Both the position numbers and the translations under genes were made by a program. A stretch of DNA of 64,000 nucleotides from Hymenobacter plasmatis (GTDB lineage Bacteria; Bacteroidota; Bacteroidia; Cytophagales; Hymenobacteraceae). The notes beneath the pieces are model-generated. The model had not been told where the DNA came from and did not search any database. It was given only the letters and a program-made list of their open reading frames with translations. Shown piece by piece: positions 41,327 through 48,485 of the stretch (its first letter is position 1; every line of letters starts with the position of its first letter). Where the stretch lies: NCBI RefSeq assembly GCF_020711255.1, contig NZ_JAJFAW010000023.1:34925-98924 (forward strand), in the 5' to 3' direction.

Positions 41327-43150
41327 TCAAATTTTAATGTTATCAATGCTAGGGTGCAGACTTGCTATGTTCAACGCTGCCTCTTTTTCGTCCCTTATAT
41401 TCATGATTTTTGCCATAAAGAACTCTAGATCACCTTCCATAACAAAACCACTAGTATCCAGCACAGCGCTGATAAAGCTATGCTTGTCAGTATAATACAT
41501 GTTTGGCCCTGGCTTTATTATGGAACCAACGAAGTCAATTGCATCAAAAATTTTATCATTACTTATGCTATCCAAATCATCTTCCAATACCTTATAGACC
41601 ATATACACTAAAAATTCTTTTGGTAAAGAATCTAGATTTTCAACCTTTTCAAAATGTATGTCATCAATAGTCTTGTCGTTATTTTTTCTAAATTTATTCA
41701 AATAGATATCATAAATAGTATAAGCTAAAAAGACCTGTGCGTACAATGGTGAATCTGTATTGCCATTAAACAGATTATGAAGAGGGTGCCTTGAATTGAT
41801 GCTAGCCTGATATATCTCTTTAAATACTATCTTAGCTGAAGCATAAGCAATGTACGGCTCCTCATAAAATGAAGAATACCAAAGCGTAAGTGGCAACTCA
41901 TTTTGAACGGATTTTTGAAGTGATGTACTGAATGAATTTGTAAAAACTTCACCCCGCTTTGTAATATAACCAATATTCTTATTTTCAAAAACAGTTTTGA
42001 TATAAGAATTGAATTTCTTATTACTTAATTTATCCTTGAAACTAATTGCGCTTTGGGTATTCGTCGCATCAGTTATCATATCAACCAGTTCAGGATTATC
42101 GGTTTGATAGAGCTTTACGGTCAAATAGACATCTGTCAACTTGGACTTATCTTTTAAGAACTCTTGGTATAACAGATAGGTCGTTTGAAGCCCATTTACA
42201 ATCACTGGATTCTTAGTAGGGATTGCATACTTACCCAACTGAGGATTATGTGGTAACTTAAATTCCTCGCAGATAATTGTTATACCATTATTCAAAAAGG
42301 GGAAATAAAAATTATTATCGCTTTGGATAGTTTCAATTATTTTTTCATTTGTCAAATTCGTGCGACCTAAGAACCATCTAATATTATCTGAAAAAGCCTT
42401 TTCAATTGTTCCATTTATTCGAAGCTCTTCTTCAAGTAATTCACACAATTGGAACGCATGAAGTCTAAATATTGCTGCCTTAACCTCATATATCGAGAAA
42501 CTGATGAGGCCTTGATTATCTTTTGATGAAGTAATGTTTGAATTTTCAGGCTTGAAAGTAAAGCCGACAGACTTTCTTCTGTTTTGAGACTTTACTAATG
42601 AGCTTATTTTGGCATAAATGTCATTTGAATCAAGTATTTCAAACTCACCCTGCACATGATAGGCATTGTAGAGGTCGGTGTTCTGCGTATATTTTTTGTC
42701 TGACCTGTCACCATTGTATAAGAAATGCAGTTTTATCTGCATTACCATTCCACTGTTTACTAACTTTTCATATTCCTTAATTTTAGGCAGTAAGCTGTCT
42801 ATATTTTGTTTATTTATTTTATTACCGTCTATAAAAATGTCTTTAAAATCATTTCTAAATTTATCGATATCGTTTTGCTTCAAAGATTTCGAATTCTTAC
42901 ATTGGAAAGCGTGTATTGTGTAATCCCCATTATCTCCTTCAAAGTAAATCCCATCGATTCCGCCATCTTGCTTTCCTTTAACAATAATGTCAGAGTGGAC
43001 TTCATCAAACGGCCTGTCAAGGATAGCAGCAATAGATAAGATTTCAAATGCCTCATCAATCGGTATAGTAAATCTCTCAGCGATTTTATTCAAATAGCTG
43101 CTAATAAACATTTGGCAGTTGTTCAATTTATTGGTAGAAGGTGTGCTCAT
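41327..43150 (-). CDS. AIPR-family (abortive phage infection) protein
   Basis: A 607-residue protein from the ATG at 43150 (MSTPSTNKLNN); an ATG at 43180 adds ten residues. The N-terminal part has DGGIDGIYF and YTIHAFQCKNSKSL (about 65-93), a PD-(D/E)XK-type nuclease core. The AIPR domain follows: NIRWFLGRTNLTNEKI (about 272-287), FPFLNNGITIICEE and VIVNGLQTTYLLYQEF (about 337-352). AIPR proteins take part in phage exclusion and in MZA-like and type II restriction loci. Very AT-rich compared with the rest of the window. It is the first gene of the minus-strand group. Confidence 0.82.
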   Translation of the reverse strand: MSTPSTNKLNNCQMFISSYLNKIAERFTIPIDEAFEILSIAAILDRPFDEVHSDIIVKGKQDGGIDGIYFEGDNGDYTIHAFQCKNSKSLKQNDIDKFRNDFKDIFIDGNKINKQNIDSLLPKIKEYEKLVNSGMVMQIKLHFLYNGDRSDKKYTQNTDLYNAYHVQGEFEILDSNDIYAKISSLVKSQNRRKSVGFTFKPENSNITSSKDNQGLISFSIYEVKAAIFRLHAFQLCELLEEELRINGTIEKAFSDNIRWFLGRTNLTNEKIIETIQSDNNFYFPFLNNGITIICEEFKLPHNPQLGKYAIPTKNPVIVNGLQTTYLLYQEFLKDKSKLTDVYLTVKLYQTDNPELVDMITDATNTQSAISFKDKLSNKKFNSYIKTVFENKNIGYITKRGEVFTNSFSTSLQKSVQNELPLTLWYSSFYEEPYIAYASAKIVFKEIYQASINSRHPLHNLFNGNTDSPLYAQVFLAYTIYDIYLNKFRKNNDKTIDDIHFEKVENLDSLPKEFLVYMVYKVLEDDLDSISNDKIFDAIDFVGSIIKPGPNMYYTDKHSFISAVLDTSGFVMEGDLEFFMAKIMNIRDEKEAALNIASLHPSIDNIKI

Positions 43151-43506
43151 TAGGCTGAAAGTGAAATGTTGTATGTACAATTTGAGGGCAAGCTAGCACG
43201 TGATTTGGCTTAACTGGTGGTGTCTTTTTCCATATAGGCCTGACCAGTGGCCAGGGCAGAAGAAATTTGAAAGCAAGTGCCCGCCTCAATTATCTCGCCG
43301 ATAGCGGAGTAAGTGGCTCACGTCGTGCAATGTTGTTTTCCTTGAGCCCTTTGAATTTGATGAAGTGGGCAACGTGTTTTTTGCCGTTCAGCGGAAAGGT
43401 GCCACATAGCCATTTTTTTTTCCTGAAATAGGGGGTATTCAGCTATCGCCAAGTGAGAAATTGAGTCCAAAGACTGTTAAAGTAGGCAGATGAAACCAGC
43501 TTGAGA
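43151..43506. other. Intergenic region, 356 bp
   Basis: Holds the promoter region of the AIPR gene on the minus strand and the downstream flank of the replication operon. A run of eight T occurs at about 43412-43420. No gene or strong repeat was seen. Confidence 0.4.
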
Positions 43507-44283
43507 TTAGGGTGTAGGCTGCCAATCACGGCGCTCCTTGCGCTGGGTGGCCTGACGGGCCTCGGCGCGTTGCTCAGCGGCTTGCTCGGGGGTGATAAAG
43601 CCGCGGACCTCGCGGGCCTTGGTAATGGAGAGCTTTTGGCGAAGGGCCGTAGCGTTTGGGTGGTCGGCGGGGATTTGCTGGGCCACGTGCTCGAGCATCC
43701 GCGGCGCGGCCTGGCCGAGCAGCTGCACCGTGGTGGCTTCGGTGCTGGCCCCGGTGGCCTTTTGGTCAAGGTGGCGGTGTTCGAGGTAGCGGGCCTTGCG
43801 GTCGAAGTACTCGCTGAGCAGGCGGTAGAGAGTGCTCACGTCGAGGGATTGGAAAAAGTTGGTTCCGTGGGTGCGGGCTTCTTTCAGGGCCAGGATGATG
43901 TCCTTGAGGCTGTCGTGGGTGTAGGTTTGGGCCAGGGTGCCGGCCAGCTCGATGAGGTCGGCGGCGTCGGGCTTCTCCTTGACGCGGAGCGAGTCGACGA
44001 AGGCGCGCAGGATGACGACGAGCAGCTTGACGACTTCGCGCTCGCCGAAGCGGTGGGTGAGCTGGAAGAGCTTGGGGGCGGCCAAGGCCTGGGCTGGGGT
44101 GAGGCCGATGCTGATGTCGGCCAGCATGGCGCGCAGCTCGGGGGTGGTGCTGCGGGCCAAGGCGCTAGTCGTAGCGACTAGAACGGTAGCCAGTAGTTGG
44201 GATTCCGGTGTCGGCGTAGGAGCCGGCGCCAGGTTCGTGGAGCTGGGTGCCGGGGGCGAGCTTGAGGCGGTTGTCGGCGGCAT
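43507..44283 (-). CDS. Unknown protein of the replication operon
   Basis: Up to 258 residues. Visible blocks are TPELRAMLADISIGLTPAQALAA, FGEREVVKLLVVILRAFVDSL and FFQSLDVSTLYRLLSEYFDRKARYLE; the end is basic and helical. No family is recognised. The ATG at 44283 would overlap the replication gene by about 120 bp, and the Pro/Ser-rich first 30 residues look like a shadow frame, so translation probably starts later, for example at the ATG near 44126 (MLADISIG). It is the last gene of the operon. Confidence 0.55.
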   Translation of the reverse strand: MPPTTASSSPPAPSSTNLAPAPTPTPESQLLATVLVATTSALARSTTPELRAMLADISIGLTPAQALAAPKLFQLTHRFGEREVVKLLVVILRAFVDSLRVKEKPDAADLIELAGTLAQTYTHDSLKDIILALKEARTHGTNFFQSLDVSTLYRLLSEYFDRKARYLEHRHLDQKATGASTEATTVQLLGQAAPRMLEHVAQQIPADHPNATALRQKLSITKAREVRGFITPEQAAEQRAEARQATQRKERRDWQPTP

Positions 44284-45139
44284 CGTTGAGGAAGAATTGC
44301 TTAGAGGTGGCGAGCCAGTCGCGGCGCAGGGGCACTTCGCCTTTTTGGCGCCAGTTCAGGATTTTCTCGTGGTAGAAGCGCAGGTCGGCCAGCGCGTAGT
44401 CGGTGCCGGCGAAGGCGGCGGTGAATGCGTCGAGGTCGGCGAGGTCGGATTCGGCGAAAGGAATTTCCGGGCGCGGCGGGCGGCGGGTGGTGGGGGCCTT
44501 TCCTTTTCGCGCAACTCGGCCCGCTTGATGCGCGGCGGCATTGAAGGGTGGCTCCTGGGCAGTCAGCTCGGAATCGTCGGGCATTAAAAGCTCCTCGTCT
44601 GAGGGAGGCTCCTCCCCTCTTTTTTTTTTAGCTGCCGCCTCATCCAGTTTGATTGATAGAACGGGTTTATTCCTGTTTACTATAGTTTCTACCTCTTTAT
44701 CAAAAGAGACTACGGCTTGACCACGGCTTGCACCAGTGCTTGCACCACTTTTGGTGCTAGTGCTTACATCAGATTTGGTGCAAGCCGTGAACTCATTTGA
44801 GTACAGTGCTTGCACCACTTCTGGTGCAAGCGGTGGTGCGAGCTGGGCGGGCTTCAACTCGTGCATGAGGCAGCGGCTGGGGCGGTATTCGGACCGGGAG
44901 GGCAGGTAGGTAATGAGGCCGTAGGCCGACAATTCGCGCAGGCACTTGAGGTAAGTGCTGGCGCTGCCGATGTGGGCGGCTCGCATGACTTCGGCCCGCA
45001 CCAGCATCACCGACTCGGGAAACCGCTCCTCGTTCCATTGGCTGAACAAGGCCACGTACAGGCTGACGTGGTGCGGGGTGGCGTCAGGGTGCCGAGCCAG
45101 CAGATCAAAGGCCGTGCGGATGTGGCGGATGAAGTTCAT
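44165..45139 (-). CDS. Phage/plasmid-type replication protein with N-terminal winged helix
   Basis: A 324-residue protein. The N-terminal ~105 residues (HVSLYVALFSQWNEERFP, VMRAAHIGSASTYLKCLRELSAYGLITY) are a helix-turn-helix/winged-helix module typical of Bacteroidota phage replication or DnaD-like proteins. A low-complexity middle (STSTKSGASTGASRG and charged residues) links to a C-terminal part with DLRFYHEKILNWRQKGE and WLATSKQFFLND, a DnaD/primosome-like pattern. The middle is encoded by the 24-bp repeats at 44723-44832, which may be the replication origin. Cytoplasmic. Confidence 0.72.
   Translation of the reverse strand: MNFIRHIRTAFDLLARHPDATPHHVSLYVALFSQWNEERFPESVMLVRAEVMRAAHIGSASTYLKCLRELSAYGLITYLPSRSEYRPSRCLMHELKPAQLAPPLAPEVVQALYSNEFTACTKSDVSTSTKSGASTGASRGQAVVSFDKEVETIVNRNKPVLSIKLDEAAAKKKRGEEPPSDEELLMPDDSELTAQEPPFNAAAHQAGRVARKGKAPTTRRPPRPEIPFAESDLADLDAFTAAFAGTDYALADLRFYHEKILNWRQKGEVPLRRDWLATSKQFFLNDAADNRLKLAPGTQLHEPGAGSYADTGIPTTGYRSSRYD
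44723..44832. repeat. Iteron-like palindromic repeats inside the replication gene
   Basis: Three copies of an approx. 27-bp dyad start at 44735, 44759 and 44805: AGTGCTTGCACCACTT-TGGTGCAAGC with small changes. The first two are exactly 24 bp apart. A further half copy (ACGGCTTGCACC) starts at 44723. Each copy is itself palindromic (GCTTGCACCA/TGGTGCAAGC). Position within the initiator gene recalls the lambda O gene, where iterons form the origin. Confidence 0.75.
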
Positions 45140-45155
45140 GAGGGGGTCAGCAGAG

Positions 45156-45722
45156 TTACTGGGCCGGGCCTATTGGGGCGGAGAGCCCGAACAGGTCGAG
45201 CTGGCGGTAGTCTGTGCACTTGCCGCGCAGGGCGGCTTCAACTTCGGCAAGGGCGGCGGCGAGGGTAGTTTCGAGCAGGCCAGCGTAGGGGTAGGTTGCC
45301 AGCTCGTCGTCGAAGGATTGGTAGGGCGTGGTGAGGTTTAGGACGCGGCCACCGGTGAGCACGCGCTGGCCGATGAGCGTGGCGCCGCCCTGGTGGCGGG
45401 CTATAGAGAAACCGGTGACGGTGAAGGACACGAAGAGGGCGGGGAGTTCTTCGGAGTCGTCGGGCCAGTAGTCGGCAGTTTCGGTTAGCTGCTCGGTGAG
45501 CAGGCACAGGTGAGGCACCAGGCGGCTGAAGGCGTGGAGGAGGTCGGGGTGCACCTGCTCGGCGCAGGTGAGGGCGAAAGCACGGAGTGGCGCGTCGTCG
45601 GTGCGTTGCTCGGTGAATTCGCAGGTCAGATGCAAGTCTTTGAGCTTGACTTTCTGGATGGTGATGATGGAGGTAGATGCCTCGGGACTGTCGGGTCCGA
45701 CCATAGGGAGTAGCTGGGACAT
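45156..45722 (-). CDS. Unknown early protein
   Basis: A 188-residue protein starting MSQLLPMVGPDSPEAS. The middle has VKLKDLHLTCEFTEQR, LRAFALTCAEQVHPDLLHAFSRL and ALFVSFTVTGFSIARHQGGATLIGQR. It looks like a folded alpha/beta protein conserved in phage-like loci, but no family was recognised. It lies 16 bp upstream of the replication gene and 12 bp downstream of the HTH gene, so it is cotranscribed. Confidence 0.6.
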   Translation of the reverse strand: MSQLLPMVGPDSPEASTSIITIQKVKLKDLHLTCEFTEQRTDDAPLRAFALTCAEQVHPDLLHAFSRLVPHLCLLTEQLTETADYWPDDSEELPALFVSFTVTGFSIARHQGGATLIGQRVLTGGRVLNLTTPYQSFDDELATYPYAGLLETTLAAALAEVEAALRGKCTDYRQLDLFGLSAPIGPAQ

Positions 45723-45734
45723 GATGGGAAGGAA

Positions 45735-46067
45735 TTAAGCTGCCTGTGACATCAGCGGGCGGCCCTGGGGCACGGCCGGGGACGGCGGCAGCTGGCGGTG
45801 GTAGCGTTTCACGTAGCGGTCGAGCTCAGAGAGGCGAAAGCCCCACTCCTTCTCGTTGAGGCGCACACCGGTGAGGCGGCCGGCCCGGCGGGCCTTGCGG
45901 ATGCCTTCGGGCGTGAAACGCAGATATTCGGCGGCTTCGCGGACGTTGAAAAGCCGGTCGGGTGGCGCGGGGGCGGGCTTGTTGGCCTCTTCCAGGGCTT
46001 TGAGTCGCTGGACGTCGGCGAGCAGCTGCCGCCACTCCTGTTCGGGCACTAGCAGGGCGACTTGCAT
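45735..46067 (-). CDS. Helix-turn-helix DNA-binding protein (excisionase/HTH_17 type)
   Basis: A 110-residue protein. The N-terminal ~35 residues are helical (EQEWRQLLADVQRLKALEE), as in coiled-coil leaders of this family. The DNA-binding part is LFNVREAAEYLRFTPEGIRKARRAGRLTGVRLNEKEWGFRLSELDRYV (about 39-86), a MerR-like HTH_17 with a wing. It may be the excision or control factor of the element. It sits second in the operon that starts at 46318. Confidence 0.8.
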   Translation of the reverse strand: MQVALLVPEQEWRQLLADVQRLKALEEANKPAPAPPDRLFNVREAAEYLRFTPEGIRKARRAGRLTGVRLNEKEWGFRLSELDRYVKRYHRQLPPSPAVPQGRPLMSQAA

Positions 46068-46069
46068 GG

Positions 46070-46318
46070 CTACGCAGCTGTGACTTTGGTGGCCCGGGCT
46101 TCGAGGGCAGCAACTCGCTCCTTTTCGGTTTCGACCACGCTGATGAAGGCCTCGGCAACGTCGGTGTTGTGGTAGCGGCCGGTGAGGATGTTGTAGACCT
46201 GCTGCTTGGAATAGGTCTTGCCCTGGGAAGCCAGTAGCTCAACTGTGCGGCGAGCGTAGTCGTTGCGTTTGGGCAAGGTGGCACGCAGGTCAGAAATAAT
46301 CTTTGCGAAGTGTTCCAT
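46070..46318 (-). CDS. Small DNA-binding-like protein, first gene of the replication operon
   Basis: An 82-residue protein: MEHFAKIISDLRATLPKRND, then KTYSKQQVYNILTGRYHNTDVAEAFI. The SKQQVYNILTGRY segment resembles the recognition part of a short helix-turn-helix seen in Bacteroidota phage-like loci. It is divergent from the S24 repressor gene and would be the Cro-like partner in a phage switch; that role is inferred from position. Confidence 0.6.
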   Translation of the reverse strand: MEHFAKIISDLRATLPKRNDYARRTVELLASQGKTYSKQQVYNILTGRYHNTDVAEAFISVVETEKERVAALEARATKVTAA

Positions 46319-46334
46319 TTTGTTTGCTATTACG

Positions 46335-46402
46335 TATCTTTGTTTAGATGCTGAGTGTCAAATTTGCCTACTAAAGTTGACAACAGCAAAAAAAGTTTAC
46401 TA
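46335..46402. promoter_or_regulatory. Divergent control region of the repressor switch
   Basis: TATCTTTG (46335-46342) fits the Bacteroidota -7 box TAnnTTTG for the repressor gene. ACTAAAGTTGAC (46370-46381) and the inverted half-site AAAGTTTACT (46392-46401) resemble the ACTAAA-N-TTTAGT sites found elsewhere. The region separates the repressor (start 46419) from the Cro-like gene (start 46318). Confidence 0.45.
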
Positions 46403-46418
46403 GCTAACGGCAAAAGAA

Positions 46419-47267
46419 GTGGACCCAAGAGCGCACGTCGGAACCCGCATCAGTGACCTGATGAGCCATTATAACCTGTCGGCCTATCAGTTAGCCAAGA
46501 ATTTAGGCTATGAAGGTCCACAAAAATTGTATAAGCTCATTCAAAATAAATCCAAGCCGGGTTATGAAACTTTAATGGACATTCTAGACCACTACCCTGA
46601 GGTGAGGTCGGAATGGCTCATGCGGGGCATTGAGCCGATGTTCAATAAACCGGAGCCTAAGCCCGAGGCCAAGGAAGGTGCTTATACTGGGATGCCCTAC
46701 GCCGTCACGGTGGACACGCATGGGCAGGAGGTAATCAGCCTGGTATCGGTGAAGGCCGAGGCTGGCTACCTGCTGGCCCGCAATGTGGACGACACCATGG
46801 GCGACCTGGAGACGCTGAGCATCCCCGGGATTCGGGGCGGTAAGTCAGTGCGCGCTTTTGAGGTTGCCGGGAACAGCATGCAGCCCACGCTGAACCAGGG
46901 AGACCTGGTGGTGGCTTCTTATACCGAACGACTGGATTTGATTCAGCCCAAACACGTGTACGTGGTGGTGGCTCACGACCGGATTATGGTTAAGCGCCTG
47001 CGTGGGCCGGTGAAACGCCACGAGCCCATTGAGCTGCTGTCGGACAATCGGTTTTACGACCCATTTGTATTGCCACAAAATGACTTGAAGGAGCTGTGGC
47101 AAGTGCAAGCAGTGCTCACGCGTAGCGTGCCAGCTAACACCAATGACTCCTTTGACCGGATGCTTGTGCTGCTAGAAATGCTGGCGCAGGATTCGCAGCA
47201 TCTGCGTAGCATTCTGCTGGACGTTGCTGCCCGGTATGATGTGAAGTTGGTAGGCGAAGCAAGTTAA
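46419..47267 (+). CDS. S24-type phage repressor (HTH plus LexA-like peptidase)
   Basis: A 282-residue protein starting at GTG. N-terminal XRE-like helix-turn-helix: LMSHYNLSAYQLAKNLGYEG and LYKLIQNKSKPGYETL (about 14-55). The C-terminal LexA/CI-like peptidase has FEVAGNSMQPTLNQGD with Ser153 and IMVKRLRG with Lys192. A possible cleavage site is Ala-Gly in KAEAGYLLA (about 115-116). RecA-stimulated self-cleavage would relieve repression after DNA damage. Divergent to the replication operon, it is the likely master repressor and the candidate binder of the ACTAAA sites. Confidence 0.88.
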   Translation: MDPRAHVGTRISDLMSHYNLSAYQLAKNLGYEGPQKLYKLIQNKSKPGYETLMDILDHYPEVRSEWLMRGIEPMFNKPEPKPEAKEGAYTGMPYAVTVDTHGQEVISLVSVKAEAGYLLARNVDDTMGDLETLSIPGIRGGKSVRAFEVAGNSMQPTLNQGDLVVASYTERLDLIQPKHVYVVVAHDRIMVKRLRGPVKRHEPIELLSDNRFYDPFVLPQNDLKELWQVQAVLTRSVPANTNDSFDRMLVLLEMLAQDSQHLRSILLDVAARYDVKLVGEAS

Positions 47268-47309
47268 TTGCCCCAGCTCGGCTAAACCTGCTAACACGTT
47301 ACCTAAGGA

Positions 47310-47441
47310 ATGGCTGCTCTACCCAAGTGGTACGTAGGCTTTGAGATTCTATTACTGATTCGTCTGTTTCAAAAGCCCACCCTGCTAGGTGCACTACTAA
47401 CCCAATGGCTGAAAGCCCAAAACTGGAGGCTTCAAGATTGA
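47310..47441 (+). CDS. Possible 43-residue peptide
   Basis: An ATG-initiated frame encodes MAALPKWYVGFEILLLIRLF, then QKPTLLGALLTQWLKAQNW and a stop. It is hydrophobic and rich in Trp and Leu. It lies in the 336-bp gap between the repressor and the defence cluster, where nothing else was seen. It might be chance. Confidence 0.2.
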   Translation: MAALPKWYVGFEILLLIRLFQKPTLLGALLTQWLKAQNWRLQD

Positions 47442-47603
47442 CGGGTAGGAATGCAGTAAGCGGTTGTTTAAGCTGACCCCCTTTACATTAACTGCTTTCA
47501 CTAACTATGTTAGTAGTACTGACGCACATTTAATTTGCTAATATTTATAGCAGACAGTAGTAACAGAGCAGCTATTTGGCTACCTTAGCAGAAAAAAGCT
47601 GCT

Positions 47604-48485
47604 ATGCTCTTAGACCGGATTATATTTCAAGGCCACGATACTTTCTTGTGCCGCAACAACTGGTTGAAGAAGGGTTACGACTTTATTCAGGGTGGGGGCA
47701 ATTTCAACAATCCGGAAGCGGTAGTACAACTTGGCGTGGGCAAAAACATGGTTTCTGCCATTCGGTACTGGCTCAAGGCCTTTGGCTTAACGGATGAGGC
47801 CGACACCTTGCGTCCAGTGGCTCACGAGCTTCTAAGTGCCGACGGCTTCGACCCTTACATTGAGGACACTGCCACCCTATGGTATTTGCATTACTTGCTG
47901 GTAAGCACGGGACGGGCGTCTCTATACCATTATGTATTCAATGAGCTGCGCAAGGAAGGGTTCTCCTTCAGTCGGGTTCAGCTACAGCACTTTGTTACAC
48001 GAAAGTGTGGGGAGCGGAATACGGCGGTCAACGAGAATACGCTTGATTCGGACATTACCGTGTTTGTGCGGAGTTATGCCCCATCAGGCAAAGATGCCGC
48101 CAAGGTTGATATTGAAGAGGAGTCTACTGGCTTGCTACAGGACTTGGGGCTACTCACAGTTAGCAAGACGGATGGGATTCGCTACCATATTGAGAACCTC
48201 GAGCGCCCTGAGCTTCCTTGGCAGGTGGTTTTGCGCGTCATCCTGGAAAACAAGGCTTACGGCGAAACCATCAGCTTCACGGACCTTGAAGTTGCGCCCG
48301 ACTCTCCAGGGCTGGTCTTTGCGCTGAACGAGAAGGGCCTGTTTCACAAAATAGAGGAAATGATAGCGCAGTACCCAACGGCTATCATTTACTCGAGCAC
48401 CGCGGGCAACCGCGTGCTAACTATCAAGAAAGAGGAAATCAACCTCACTGAGGTACTGAAAGACTATTATGGCCAGACCGTTTAG
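47604..48485 (+). CDS. DUF4007 protein, SspB-like
   Basis: A 293-residue protein. RIIFQGHDTFLCRNNWLKKGYDFI (about 5-28), VVQLGVGKNMVSAIRYWLKAFGL (about 40-62), ATLWYLHYLLV and WQVVLRVILENKA mark the DUF4007 family. As I recall, SspB, the nicking subunit of the single-strand phosphorothioation system SspABCD, belongs to this family. The next genes encode an SspC-like ATPase and an SspD-like sulfurtransferase, and the reading frame overlaps the ATPase gene by 17 bp. No sspA (cysteine desulfurase) is next to it, so a host enzyme such as IscS is the likely sulfur donor. Confidence 0.82.
   Translation: MLLDRIIFQGHDTFLCRNNWLKKGYDFIQGGGNFNNPEAVVQLGVGKNMVSAIRYWLKAFGLTDEADTLRPVAHELLSADGFDPYIEDTATLWYLHYLLVSTGRASLYHYVFNELRKEGFSFSRVQLQHFVTRKCGERNTAVNENTLDSDITVFVRSYAPSGKDAAKVDIEEESTGLLQDLGLLTVSKTDGIRYHIENLERPELPWQVVLRVILENKAYGETISFTDLEVAPDSPGLVFALNEKGLFHKIEEMIAQYPTAIIYSSTAGNRVLTIKKEEINLTEVLKDYYGQTV

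Noticed and set aside
44723..44832. CRISPR array
   Set aside because: The repeats are palindromic, lie inside a coding gene, have no unique spacers of even length, and no cas gene is present.
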